From assembly GCA_947367855.1 (NCBI GenBank), contig CANBFE010000001.1, positions 248,001 through 312,000 on the forward strand: a DNA stretch of 64,000 nt, in the 5' to 3' direction. This document shows, one piece after another, positions 1 through 9,232 of the stretch. Within the stretch, counting starts at the first letter, position 1; every line of letters starts with the position of its first letter. The translations under genes were made by a program, and so were the position numbers. Origin of the DNA: an uncultured Lachnospiraceae bacterium. Lineage in GTDB: Bacteria; Bacillota; Clostridia; Lachnospirales; Lachnospiraceae. A model generated the notes under the pieces. It searched no databases. It had not been told where the DNA came from and saw only the letters and a list, made by a program, of their open reading frames with translations.

Positions 1-569
1 TCTGGGATCAGTGGGATCTGCTGCGGAATATGTTTGACAGATGTGAATTGTGGCAGAATCATGTGGCTCCTGGTTCTTATCCTGACTGTGACATGCTGCC
101 GCTTGGGAAACTGGGCGGCGGATTCGGGAACGGAGAGCGGGATACCCGTTTTACCAGGGACGAACAGATCACAATGATGACATTATGGTCTGTATTTGGT
201 TCGCCGCTTATGGCAGGGGCGGAGCTGACGAAGCTGGATGAGTGGACCCTGTGGCTGCTGACCAGGAAGGAGATCCTGAAACTGGTCTCAAATGAATATG
301 TGGGAAGACAGTTTGAGAAAAATGAGGAGTATGCCATCTGGAGCTGCCGTAAGGAAGGCGAACGGTATCTGGCGTTTTTCAATTTTATGGAGGAGGCCAG
401 GCAGGTTTCCTGCCTCCTGGAGGAAGTAGAGCAGTTTGCGGGAAGAACATCAGAAATCTCCAGGGCTGTGGAACTCTGGAGCGGCAGGGACATTGCGCCT
501 GTCGGAGGGGTGCTGACGGATCTTGTGCCTGCCCATGGGGCCAGGCTGTTTGAACTTCTGGACTCGTGA
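1..569 (+). CDS. GH27 family alpha-galactosidase, C-terminal part
   Basis: The reading frame is open from the left edge (first full codon at base 3), so the start and most of the catalytic barrel lie outside the window. What remains is the end of a clan GH-D barrel and the C-terminal beta-sandwich. The stretch with PGSYPDCDMLPLG, followed by FTRDEQITMMTLWSVFGSPLMAG in shorter recognisable pieces, matches the loop after the second catalytic Asp in GH27 enzymes, where PGxWNDPDMLxxG is usual. Such enzymes release terminal alpha-galactose (some family members act on alpha-N-acetylgalactosamine or beta-L-arabinopyranose). No secretion signal can be judged. The next gene follows after 66 bases, so the two may be cotranscribed. 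Confidence 0.85.
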   Translation, partial: WDQWDLLRNMFDRCELWQNHVAPGSYPDCDMLPLGKLGGGFGNGERDTRFTRDEQITMMTLWSVFGSPLMAGAELTKLDEWTLWLLTRKEILKLVSNEYVGRQFEKNEEYAIWSCRKEGERYLAFFNFMEEARQVSCLLEEVEQFAGRTSEISRAVELWSGRDIAPVGGVLTDLVPAHGARLFELLDS

Positions 570-635
570 CAGAGAGATTCAGAGGGCCGTATCGGATGGA
601 AAAGCCGGAACAGGGAACACCGGGAGGGAAGCGGA

Positions 636-1220
636 ATGAAGATTGGAGAAGCGCAGGGGATCTACAGGGAACAGGTCAGGGCATATCAGAAGGAGAGGGC
701 GTCGGTGTCAAAGCAGCTTCAGAACCTTCGCCGCCGGATGGAGGCGCATCCGGATGAAAAGGAGCAGTATGAGTCCGAGGCTGCCACCCTGGAGCTGACA
801 TTGGAGACCCTGCAGGAGAAGCAGGAAGAGTATCAGGATTATTTAAGTGATCTGGCAGAGCAGTACTGCGCCTACTGGAATGCCACGGTGGGGGAACAGC
901 AGGCGGACGCAGCGGAAGAGTATGCGGTGGATATGGCCAAAATTATGGAGGTGGCCCGCCGTATCATGAGGGGAGCCATTGTACCTGCGTCAGACGAGCG
1001 GAAATTAATGGAATACAGTGAAGAAATGTACCAGACAGCGAAGAATATAGGCGCCATGGTACAGCGGCAGAAGAAGGAGAAATACGATTCCCTCTGGGGT
1101 GACGAGGAGAAGAAGGTATACGATGATCCCCGGGAGGCGGCGGAAAACGGGGAAGTGATGGGGGAAGGCCCCCAGCTGACGGACCCGGCTGCAGTTACGG
1201 CTGCGGTTTCCGGAGAATGA
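636..1220 (+). CDS. Hypothetical coiled-coil protein
   Basis: This is a 194-residue soluble protein with no signal peptide or membrane segment. The start is supported by a GGGAGG ribosome binding site nine bases upstream. Residues 10-75 are rich in Glu, Lys, Gln and Arg with a heptad-like pattern and probably form a long coiled coil. A second helical part covers about 90-150, and the last 30 residues are acidic and low in complexity. I do not recognise a named family. It lies between a glycosidase and a two-component system, which does not indicate a job. Confidence 0.6.
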   Translation: MKIGEAQGIYREQVRAYQKERASVSKQLQNLRRRMEAHPDEKEQYESEAATLELTLETLQEKQEEYQDYLSDLAEQYCAYWNATVGEQQADAAEEYAVDMAKIMEVARRIMRGAIVPASDERKLMEYSEEMYQTAKNIGAMVQRQKKEKYDSLWGDEEKKVYDDPREAAENGEVMGEGPQLTDPAAVTAAVSGE

Positions 1221-1266
1221 GCAATGAGGCCTGGAGACTGTGTTTTGGCCGGAAGGGAAGCCGGAG

Positions 1267-1992
1267 ATGTTACATTTGGCTGTATGTGACGATGACATGA
1301 GAACCCTGGAGTATCTGGCAGGGGAAGCCGGGAACTGGGCGGAAGCGGAAGGAAGGGCCTGCAGTGTGGAAAGGTATGCTTCTGCGGATGCCTTTTTGTT
1401 TGCGTGGGAAGAACGGAAGGATACGGATATTCTGCTCCTGGACATTGAGATGCCGGGGACGGATGGCATGGAGCTGGCGAGACGGCTGCGGCAGCTGGGC
1501 AATCCTGTGAACATTATCTTTGTGACGGGAAATCCGGACTTCGCGTTGGAGGGCTATGACCTGGAGGCGGTGTCTTATCTGGTGAAGCCGGTGAAAAAAG
1601 ACCGTCTGTGGGCGGCGCTTGGCAGGGCCGGGAAGCGGGTCAGGGACAGGGCGGCGATTCTGGCCTGCCTTTCAGCCGGGGAAGTGGAAAAGGTTTTCGC
1701 GGCAGATATCTGCTGTGTGGAAAGCCGCGGGCATGACTGTATCCTGTGGAAAAAAGAAGGCCGGGAGCTTGTGTGCAGGACAGGCATTCAGCAGATGGAA
1801 CAGGAACTGCAGGAATGTACGGATTCCTTTTTCAAGCCGCACAGATCCTACTTTGTGAATCTGGAGCATGTGGAAAGAATCGGAAAGAAGGAAATCTGCA
1901 TGGACAACGGGATGTCGGTTCCTCTGGCCAGAGGAAAATGGGAGGAGCTGAACCGGGCGTATATGGAATATTTCCGCAGGCAGAGCTTTTGA
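1267..1992 (+). CDS. LytTR-family response regulator (AgrA/LytR type)
   Basis: The 241-residue protein has an N-terminal receiver domain beginning LHLAVCDDD, with the phosphorylated Asp in LLLDIEMPG and the conserved Lys in LVKPVKK. It is followed by a C-terminal LytTR DNA-binding domain (about residues 135-235, with FFKPHRSYFVNL typical of the family). I prefer the ATG at 1267 because the receiver fold begins there and GAAGGGA lies eight bases upstream; a GTG at 1240 is also possible. The GHKL kinase gene starts about 50 bases downstream, so the two form a two-component pair. No AgrB/AgrD-like peptide gene was found nearby, so the signal is unknown. The ABC exporters downstream are plausible targets. 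Confidence 0.85.
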   Translation: MLHLAVCDDDMRTLEYLAGEAGNWAEAEGRACSVERYASADAFLFAWEERKDTDILLLDIEMPGTDGMELARRLRQLGNPVNIIFVTGNPDFALEGYDLEAVSYLVKPVKKDRLWAALGRAGKRVRDRAAILACLSAGEVEKVFAADICCVESRGHDCILWKKEGRELVCRTGIQQMEQELQECTDSFFKPHRSYFVNLEHVERIGKKEICMDNGMSVPLARGKWEELNRAYMEYFRRQSF

Positions 1993-2044
1993 GACGGCAT
2001 CCGGCGGGAAAGGGATTTGACAAAAAACGGAGGGAACAGGCGCT

Positions 2045-3250
2045 ATGCTGCAGTTGGGGATCCGGCTTATATGGCTGGTCTTGTATCAGTATTATATAGA
2101 GCAGATCTGTGATCTGGAAAAAGGCCGGGGAAAGCGGATTATCGTGTGGGGAATGACAGGAACGGCGCTGCTGGCAACGGAGGCTGTGGTCAGGGCAGGA
2201 CTGGTTTCCGGGACATTTGCCGCTGACCTGGTGATTTTGGGGGGCTGGCTTTTTACGGCGCTGGTCCTGTTTCTGTATGTGGTGTTTTATGACCGGGAGC
2301 CTTTGGGGCAGCAGTGGTGGAAAGCGTTGGCTCCGGGGGCGCTGCTGGCTCTGTGCGCCCTGAAGGACGGGCCTGTTTGGGCCGTGCTGCTGAACGGGGC
2401 AGTGCTGACTTTTTTCCTGTGGATGCTTTCCTTTGCAAAGGGATATTTCCGGATGGGAAACGCCCTGGTGAATTCCTCTGTATATGGTATACTGTGTATT
2501 TATTTATGGAATATCAGAAACCAGGAAGGGACCGTCCAGCTGCTCTGTTTTCTGGCCCTGGAGCTGCTGTTGTTTCTCTCCCTTGAGGGGACCCTTTCTT
2601 CCTGGCACAGAGGATTCGAGGCGCGGACGGAGCTTTTCCAGAGAGAGATCATGAGCCATCAGTATGAGGAAGTGAAGGAAATATATCTGAATATGAGGGG
2701 ATGGAGGCATGATTACCACAATCATCTGCAGGTGATGAAGGTACAGATTGCCCAGGGACAGCTGGAGGAGATGAAGAGCTATCTGGACGATCTGGAGCAG
2801 AATCTGGAGCAGGTGGACACTTATGTGAAATCAGGGAATCTCATGGCGGACGCCATATTGAACAGTAAACTGTCCATTGCCGGGCAGAAGGGGGTCCGGG
2901 TAAACTGCAAGGCCGTACTGCCGGACGTGCTGTCCGTGGAGGATGTGGACCTGTGCGTGCTGTTGGGCAATCTGTTGGACAATGCCCTGGAGGCCTGTGA
3001 GAAGATTCCGGAGGAACAGCGGTTTCTGCGTATTTACATGGTAGTGAACAGATCGCAGCTTTACATGTCCGTTCAGAACTCCGCCAGAGAGGAACTGGAT
3101 TTTAACGAGAGGAATTATATTTCCACAAAGCGGGGGAATCATGGACTGGGCATGAAGCGGGTGAAGGCTCTGGCGGACAAATATGAGGGGTATCTTACCC
3201 TGGCCAATGAACCGGGTATCTTTGCAGCGGAGGTGACCCTGCCCCTGTGA
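2045..3250 (+). CDS. AgrC-like GHKL sensor histidine kinase
   Basis: This is a 401-residue membrane kinase. The first 185 residues hold five to six hydrophobic segments without a sizeable extracellular domain, as in AgrC/ComD-type peptide receptors. The phosphoacceptor region reads GWRHDYHNHLQVM, and the ATPase domain carries the N-box LLGNLLDNALEAC and a G-box around RGNHGLGMKRV. The C-terminal LANEPGIFAAEVTLPL is the usual end of the HATPase_c_5 fold. GGAGG precedes the ATG. The gene is paired with the LytTR regulator just upstream and ends 50 bases before a strong terminator, so the two-component pair is transcriptionally separated from the ABC genes. Confidence 0.85.
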   Translation: MLQLGIRLIWLVLYQYYIEQICDLEKGRGKRIIVWGMTGTALLATEAVVRAGLVSGTFAADLVILGGWLFTALVLFLYVVFYDREPLGQQWWKALAPGALLALCALKDGPVWAVLLNGAVLTFFLWMLSFAKGYFRMGNALVNSSVYGILCIYLWNIRNQEGTVQLLCFLALELLLFLSLEGTLSSWHRGFEARTELFQREIMSHQYEEVKEIYLNMRGWRHDYHNHLQVMKVQIAQGQLEEMKSYLDDLEQNLEQVDTYVKSGNLMADAILNSKLSIAGQKGVRVNCKAVLPDVLSVEDVDLCVLLGNLLDNALEACEKIPEEQRFLRIYMVVNRSQLYMSVQNSAREELDFNERNYISTKRGNHGLGMKRVKALADKYEGYLTLANEPGIFAAEVTLPL

Positions 3251-3298
3251 GAAATCTGCCGGGAACATTTCGTGCTGAAAATTGAACATTTTGTGAGG

Positions 3299-3323
3299 AA
3301 ATCCCCCGTTTGGGGGATTTTTA
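3299..3323 (+). terminator. Rho-independent terminator after the two-component pair
   Basis: A perfect nine-base stem (AAATCCCCC and GGGGGATTT, 3299-3307 and 3312-3320) closes a four-base loop and is followed by a T-rich tail. It lies between the kinase stop at 3250 and the first ABC gene. Confidence 0.85.
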
Positions 3324-3380
3324 TATTATGCTGACATTATACGGCGTATGAGCGGAAGTGAGAAGGGAGGAACCGAAACA

Positions 3381-5291
3381 TTGGGAAAGAAAAATCAGGA
3401 AAAGGAAGTGCAGATGAAGGAGAGGCAGGGGAAGAAGACAAAAAGAGCAAAAGAAGAAGAGGATTACAGGCGTTATCCCCTGTGGGACAATTACAGAGCA
3501 GCCTTCTCCAAGTTCAGAAAGGCCATGGGAGTCCGGTATCTGGCGGTTGTCGGCGGGAAAATAGGGATATCCGTGCTGCGTCCCTTTGCGGCCATGGCTC
3601 TGCCCAGCGCAGTGGTATATCTGTTGGGAAGCGGTTGGAAGCCGGAGATCATCTTTCTGGCCCTGGCAGGATATGTGTTGGCGCTGCAGATCATGGGCAC
3701 AGCGGGAGATTATCTGGGGAATGTGAGCCGGAAGGGGAGATTCATGTTCCGCATCGGTCTGGGAGCGGAGCTGTTTGAAGCAGCGCTGAGCGCGGATTTC
3801 GAGAAATTTGAGAGCACACGGGGACAGCAGAAGCTTGAAGGAGCCAGAGGAAATATTTATTATGGCAATGATACGGGAATCGAAGCTTTTTTAGGAGAGT
3901 TCGAGAATGCGGTCATTGCTCTGGCCGGGCTTATTATATATTCGGTGCTCATGGGCAGAATTAATTTCTGGGTGCTTTTGCTGCTGTTCGGCTCTTCGGG
4001 AGTGATTATGGCAGTGAATTTCTATGGGGATCAACGCACGGTTAAGCATGAAGAAAAGAGTATCAAAGTCAGACAGGGATATGAGTATCTGAAGCGGGAG
4101 GTTCTGGTTCCGGCCAACGGCAAGGATATCAGGCTGTACAGGATGTGGGGCTGGTTTCGGACGGAATTCCGGAAGATGACGGAGGAAATGGCTTACTGGA
4201 GCGGCAGGCAGAGGAACTGTTCCATCAATGCCTCTCTTTTTGAGAAGGCGCTGTCCGCAGTGAGAGATCTGTTGGTATATGCCTATCTGATCCGGCGTAT
4301 GGCGTTGGGGGACATGAATCTGGCCGGGTTTCTGCTCTATGTGGGAATCGTGTCAGGCTTTGGGCAATGGATGAATTCTCTGACCGGGGCAATGGGGGGA
4401 ATACTGAAAAATAACCGTTATATGAACCGTTACCGGGATTTTTTCGAGTATTCCGGAGACGATTCTCCGGGAGAGGGAAAAGTGGAGAATCCGGGAAGTG
4501 TCCACGAAATCCGCCTGGAGCATGTATCCTTCCGCTATGAGGGAGCCGGGGAAGACGCGGTTCATGATCTGACGCTGACCGTGAGACCCGGGGAAAAGCT
4601 TGCTTTGGTGGGGATGAACGGCGCGGGAAAATCTACCTTAATCAAGCTGATCTGCGGGCTGTACAGACCCGCCTCCGGAAAGATATATCTGGACGGCAGG
4701 GACGTGTCCCTTCTTTCGCCGGAGGAATACAGGAAGGAATTCGCGGTGGTGTTTCAGGAAGTGTTCGCTTTCTCCTTTTCTCTGGCAGATAATGTTTCCT
4801 GCAGGGCGGCGGAAGATACCGATTATGCCAAAATGGAAAAAAGCCTCCGTGACGCGGAGCTGTGGACCAGGGTTTTAGAGCTTCCGGGGAAAGAGAGGGC
4901 AAATCTGAATAAAGATCTGGATGCCGCAGGCGTAACCCTGTCCGGGGGAGAGCTTCAGCGGCTGATGCTGGCCAGGGCTCTTTATAAGGACGCGCCCATT
5001 GTGATTCTGGACGAGCCCACGGCTGCCCTGGATCCCCTGGCGGAGAGCCGGATGTATGAAGAATATTTTAGGATGACGCAGAATAAAACCAGTATTTTTA
5101 TCTCCCACAGATTGAGCTCCACCAAGTTCTGCCACCGTATTTTATATATGGAGAATGGACGTATTGCGGAGGAAGGCAGCCACGAGACGCTGATGGAAAG
5201 GCAGGGCGCCTATGCAGCCATGTTCCGCACACAGGCCCAGTATTACGAGGAGGATTACCGGAAAAAAGAAGGTGAGACTGGAGAATGGTAA
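3381..5291 (+). CDS. ABC exporter half-transporter, copy 1 of subunit A
   Basis: This is a fused membrane-ATPase ABC protein of about 636 residues. The N-terminal half has about six hydrophobic segments of the type I exporter fold. The C-terminal half is a complete ATPase with Walker A GMNGAGKST, signature LSGGE, Walker B ending VILDEPTAALD and the switch His in ISHRLSS, so all catalytic residues are present. I prefer a TTG start at 3381, ten bases after AAGGGAGG; the in-frame ATG at 3348 lacks a binding site. It is the first of four exporters in one run and resembles the third (7382-9202) much more than the second. The substrate is unknown; lipids, peptides and drugs are all exported by this superfamily. 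Confidence 0.85.
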   Translation: MGKKNQEKEVQMKERQGKKTKRAKEEEDYRRYPLWDNYRAAFSKFRKAMGVRYLAVVGGKIGISVLRPFAAMALPSAVVYLLGSGWKPEIIFLALAGYVLALQIMGTAGDYLGNVSRKGRFMFRIGLGAELFEAALSADFEKFESTRGQQKLEGARGNIYYGNDTGIEAFLGEFENAVIALAGLIIYSVLMGRINFWVLLLLFGSSGVIMAVNFYGDQRTVKHEEKSIKVRQGYEYLKREVLVPANGKDIRLYRMWGWFRTEFRKMTEEMAYWSGRQRNCSINASLFEKALSAVRDLLVYAYLIRRMALGDMNLAGFLLYVGIVSGFGQWMNSLTGAMGGILKNNRYMNRYRDFFEYSGDDSPGEGKVENPGSVHEIRLEHVSFRYEGAGEDAVHDLTLTVRPGEKLALVGMNGAGKSTLIKLICGLYRPASGKIYLDGRDVSLLSPEEYRKEFAVVFQEVFAFSFSLADNVSCRAAEDTDYAKMEKSLRDAELWTRVLELPGKERANLNKDLDAAGVTLSGGELQRLMLARALYKDAPIVILDEPTAALDPLAESRMYEEYFRMTQNKTSIFISHRLSSTKFCHRILYMENGRIAEEGSHETLMERQGAYAAMFRTQAQYYEEDYRKKEGETGEW

Positions 5292-5367
5292 CAAATCAGA
5301 CAGGGAGCTGAACTGTTACGGAGAATGACAGAATGGCTGCGAAAAACGGTTTTCAAAAAAGAAAGGC

Positions 5368-7302
5368 ATGGGTATGGACAAAGAGAACAAAAAGGGAACA
5401 GACAGGAAATGCGGTGAAGGAAGAGGATCAGAAGGGATAATCGGGAGACTGCGCGCAGTCCTGAAATATCATAAGACAGGTTTGGAACTGCTGAAAATCG
5501 CGCATAAAGTGGATTCTGCGGCCATTCCGCTGCGGATCATAAACAGCGCCCTGCAGGTGACGGGAACTTATCTGACCCTGTACCTGACAGCTGAATTTAT
5601 TGACACCTTATTGGCGGGCAGGTTTTCGGAAGGATTTTTCCGGGGCTGTGCGGTGGTTCTGACAGGACTCTTCCTGGGGGTGGCAGCCAAACTGGTGGAA
5701 AAGGCTTATGGGAAATCAGCCCAGCGGTGCAGTCTGGCTTTTGAGGTCATGATGCGGGAGAAAGCAGTCACTCTGGATTACGAGACCATGGAACAGCCCA
5801 GGGTATCGGAAAAGATATTTACATCGGAGCGCATAGCCGGCATGTACGGAGGATTGGGCAGTGTGGTAAACAATTACCAGGGACTGCTGACAGGGATTCT
5901 GGAGATAGGGACTGCAGTGGGACTTATCGGCGTATTATGCTTCAGCAGTCCGTCGGAGGAGGGTTTCCTGCTGGCCTTTGCCGCCAGGCCGGCAGTCTCT
6001 GTGATTCTGGTGCTGGTTTTTCTGGCCCTGACCATGGTGATCAGAGCCAGTGGGAATGCCAGAATGGTAAAGGCTACGGGCAAATATCTTCAGGACCATG
6101 CGGGAATGGAACTGCAGCTTACTTATCTGCTTTCCCGGGTGATGATGAATCTGCAGGCGGCAAAAGTGATCCGCATCTATGACATGAAGGGGATGCTGAT
6201 GGACAACATGGACAGGTGGTGGGAAAAGAGCAATCAGTTTTACGGGAATATGTGCGATATGGAGATTAAAGGTACACTGAACGGGAATCTCACCAACGGA
6301 TTTTTCACGGTGTTCAGCTATTTGTTCGTGGCGGTAAAGGTACTGTCAGGGGCTGTCACCATAGGCGCGTTTACCCAGTATGCGGGAGCCATGATGAAGC
6401 TGTCAGGAGGTTTTCAGGGCGCTGCGTGGTACAACACACAGATTAAACTGGCCAATGATTATATGACGGATTTCCTGGAGCTGATGAGGATGGAGAACGG
6501 TCATGCCGCAGGAAGCATTCCCGTGGAGAAGCGTCTGGACGGAGAGTATGAGATTGCATTTCAGGACGTGAGCTTCCGCTATCCGGGCAGTGAGGAGATG
6601 ATTTTAAAGCATGTGAACTGTAAGATTAAAATGAAAGACAAGCTGGCGCTGGTGGGAGAAAACGGCGCGGGAAAGACTACTTTTGTAAAGCTTCTCTGCA
6701 GGCTGTATGAACCTACCGAGGGCGTCATTACCCTGAACGGCATAGACATCCGGAAATACCGGGAGGAGGAATACAGAGAGCTGTTTGGTGTGGTTTTTCA
6801 GGATTTCAAGCTGTTTGCCTTTCCGCTGTGGCAGAATCTTGTCACCTCTTATGAGCGGGACGATGCCCGGATCAGAGACTGTCTGGAGCGGGCAGGGGCT
6901 GCGGAATTTGCGGGGAAGCTTCCGGAGGGAATGGACACGCTGCTGTTTAAGGACAGGGAGGGCGGCGTGGACATCAGCGGCGGGGAGGCCCAGAAGCTGG
7001 CCCTGGCCAGAGCGCTGTACAAGGACGCGCCCTTTGTGGTACTGGACGAACCCACAGCCGCCTTAGACCCCATCAGCGAGGCCCAGGTGTACGCAGGGTT
7101 CCATGAGATGGTGAGAGACAAGACCAGTATTTACATCTCCCACCGCATGAGCAGCTGCAGGTTCTGCGACGATATTGTGGTATTCCGGAACGGAGAGATT
7201 GCGGAGCGGGGAAGCCATGAGGAGCTTCTGGAAAAACAGGGGCATTATGCGAAGATGTGGCATGCCCAGGCGAAATATTACGTAAATAAAGAGGGCTGCT
7301 GA
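5368..7302 (+). CDS. ABC exporter half-transporter, copy 1 of subunit B
   Basis: This is a 644-residue type I ABC exporter half with an N-terminal six-helix membrane domain and a C-terminal ATPase. The motifs are complete: Walker A GENGAGKTT, signature ISGGE, Walker B VVLDEPTAALD and switch ISHRMSS. GAAAGG precedes the ATG at 5368. A short charged tail lies before the first helix. Its closest relative in the window is the fourth exporter (9233-11071): both share YPGSEE/YPGSE-type entry to the ATPase, GVVFQDFKLF/SVVFQDFKLF Q-loops and VDISGGEAQKLALAR-like signatures. It probably pairs with the product of the gene just upstream. Confidence 0.87.
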   Translation: MGMDKENKKGTDRKCGEGRGSEGIIGRLRAVLKYHKTGLELLKIAHKVDSAAIPLRIINSALQVTGTYLTLYLTAEFIDTLLAGRFSEGFFRGCAVVLTGLFLGVAAKLVEKAYGKSAQRCSLAFEVMMREKAVTLDYETMEQPRVSEKIFTSERIAGMYGGLGSVVNNYQGLLTGILEIGTAVGLIGVLCFSSPSEEGFLLAFAARPAVSVILVLVFLALTMVIRASGNARMVKATGKYLQDHAGMELQLTYLLSRVMMNLQAAKVIRIYDMKGMLMDNMDRWWEKSNQFYGNMCDMEIKGTLNGNLTNGFFTVFSYLFVAVKVLSGAVTIGAFTQYAGAMMKLSGGFQGAAWYNTQIKLANDYMTDFLELMRMENGHAAGSIPVEKRLDGEYEIAFQDVSFRYPGSEEMILKHVNCKIKMKDKLALVGENGAGKTTFVKLLCRLYEPTEGVITLNGIDIRKYREEEYRELFGVVFQDFKLFAFPLWQNLVTSYERDDARIRDCLERAGAAEFAGKLPEGMDTLLFKDREGGVDISGGEAQKLALARALYKDAPFVVLDEPTAALDPISEAQVYAGFHEMVRDKTSIYISHRMSSCRFCDDIVVFRNGEIAERGSHEELLEKQGHYAKMWHAQAKYYVNKEGC

Positions 7303-7381
7303 GGCGGAAGAACCGGGCAGGGTTTTTGCAGCGGAGAAGACCGGGGTGCAAAATCCGGGAAGAAAAGAAGGAAAAAAGGAA

Positions 7382-9202
7382 ATGAAAAAAGCGGAAATGA
7401 AAGAGTTAAAAAAATATCCCATCTGGAGTAATTGTCTTTACACCTTCAGGGCGCTGAGACGAGAGGAGGGGACAAGAGCCTTTGCGGTCTGCGTGGGGGA
7501 TACTCTGTGCAGCGTGCTGCTGCCTTTTCTGGAGGCTGCCATGGCGGGAGCTGCAGCCGCCTGCCTGGTAAGCGGAAAAGCGCCCTGGGTGAGGCTGCTG
7601 ATGGTGGCAGGGTACATTCTTCTGCTCCAGGGAGCCCGTTTTCTTCAGGGAAATCTGAAGGAATTGCGGAATAAGCTGTTTTTCCTGTTCCGCATCGATA
7701 TCACAAGGGAATTTGAACGCAAGACATTGGAAATGGACATACAGAGCCTGGAAAGCGCCGGGGGAAGGAAGAAATGGGAGGCTGCGCAGCGCAATCTCTA
7801 CATGGGAAACGGAGCCGGGATAGAGGCCTATGCCAAAAGCTACTGGGATATGCTGGCCAACCTGGGCGGTCTGGCGGTCTACGGGGTGATTGTGGGCAGG
7901 GAAAGCGGATTCCTTCTGGCATTTCTGGTTCTGCAGACTTTTATTGTGACAGGTTTTCATCTTCTGGCTGCCAGACGGACTTACGGGATGGAGGAGGAGA
8001 TCGAGGATATCTGGAAGGAGTTCCGGTATTTAAGGAGGGAATCCATTCTTCCGGGCAACGGAAAGGATATCCGTCTGTACCGGATGGACAGGTGGTTTCC
8101 GGAAGCCATGCGGGAGAGCATCAGAAAGATATGCGCCCTGATTGACCGGGAGGAAAACGGATACATGGCTGCCGGGATGGGCAATCGTCTGCTTACCTTT
8201 GCCAGGAGCGCAGTGGTTTACGGATGGCTGATCAGGGAGATGCTTCTGGGCAGCCTGGGACTTCCGGCCTTTCTGCTGTATGTGGGCATTGTGGCCGGTT
8301 TTGAGGCCTGGGTAAGGGGATTTCTGGAAGCGGTTATCAATATTTTCAGTAATGAAAAAATCATGAAATCCTATCGGGATTTCCTGGATTACGGGATTGT
8401 GGAGGAGGGGAAGCCCGCTCCCGGGAAACAGGGAAAACCGCACGAGATTCGTCTGGAGCATGTGACATTCCGCTATGAGGGCAGCAGGGAGGACACCATA
8501 CAGGATCTGAGCCTGACCATCCGGGCCGGGGAGAAGCTGGCTCTGGTGGGCAGGAACGGCGCCGGGAAGACTACGCTGATCAAGCTGCTGTGCGGACTGT
8601 ACCGTCCCTCCTCCGGGAAAATTTATCTGGATGGCCAGGATATGCAGTCCCTGTCCCAGAGGGAGATTTTCCGGGAATTTGCCGTGGTATTTCAGGAGGT
8701 GTTCGCCTTTTCCTTCCCGCTGTCGGAGAATGTGTCCTGTGCGCAGGCGGGAACCGAGGACGGAGAGAGGCTGCGGCGCTGTCTGGAAAAAGCAGGGCTG
8801 TGGGAGCGTGTACAGGCGCTTCCGAAGAAGGCGGGAACCAGCATGAATCAGGATATGGATAAGGAAGGGGTGACGCTTTCCGGAGGGGAGCTGCAGAAGA
8901 TGATGCTGGCCAGGGCGCTGTACAAGGACGCGCCGGTGGTGATTCTGGACGAGCCCACCGCGGCTCTGGATCCCATTGCAGAGAGTGAAATGTACGAAAA
9001 ATATGACGGGATGATTCGGGGTAAGACAGCCGTATTTATCTCCCACAGGTTAAGTTCCACACGGTTTTGCGATCGTATCCTTTTTATGGAACAGGGACGC
9101 ATTCTCCAGGAGGGAAGCCACGAGAGCCTGATGAAACAGGGAGGGGCCTATGCGGAGCTTTTTGCCCTGCAGGCAAGGTATTACCAAAAGGCAAAAAAGT
9201 GA
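7382..9202 (+). CDS. ABC exporter half-transporter, copy 2 of subunit A
   Basis: This is a 606-residue type I exporter half with membrane domain then ATPase. Walker A is GRNGAGKTT, the signature is LSGGE, Walker B ends VILDEPTAALD and the switch is ISHRLSS. The ATG at 7382 has AAAAAGGA close upstream; a GTG at 7346 in the same frame is less likely. Segments such as EIRLEHVTFRYEG and AVVFQEVFAFSF match the first exporter (3381-5291) almost word for word, including a NxDMDKEGVTLSGGE versus NKDLDAAGVTLSGGE lead into the signature motif. I infer it arose by tandem duplication of the first pair. Confidence 0.86.
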   Translation: MKKAEMKELKKYPIWSNCLYTFRALRREEGTRAFAVCVGDTLCSVLLPFLEAAMAGAAAACLVSGKAPWVRLLMVAGYILLLQGARFLQGNLKELRNKLFFLFRIDITREFERKTLEMDIQSLESAGGRKKWEAAQRNLYMGNGAGIEAYAKSYWDMLANLGGLAVYGVIVGRESGFLLAFLVLQTFIVTGFHLLAARRTYGMEEEIEDIWKEFRYLRRESILPGNGKDIRLYRMDRWFPEAMRESIRKICALIDREENGYMAAGMGNRLLTFARSAVVYGWLIREMLLGSLGLPAFLLYVGIVAGFEAWVRGFLEAVINIFSNEKIMKSYRDFLDYGIVEEGKPAPGKQGKPHEIRLEHVTFRYEGSREDTIQDLSLTIRAGEKLALVGRNGAGKTTLIKLLCGLYRPSSGKIYLDGQDMQSLSQREIFREFAVVFQEVFAFSFPLSENVSCAQAGTEDGERLRRCLEKAGLWERVQALPKKAGTSMNQDMDKEGVTLSGGELQKMMLARALYKDAPVVILDEPTAALDPIAESEMYEKYDGMIRGKTAVFISHRLSSTRFCDRILFMEQGRILQEGSHESLMKQGGAYAELFALQARYYQKAKK

Positions 9203-9232
9203 TACAGATGAATCTGAAATAGGAGAATTGAC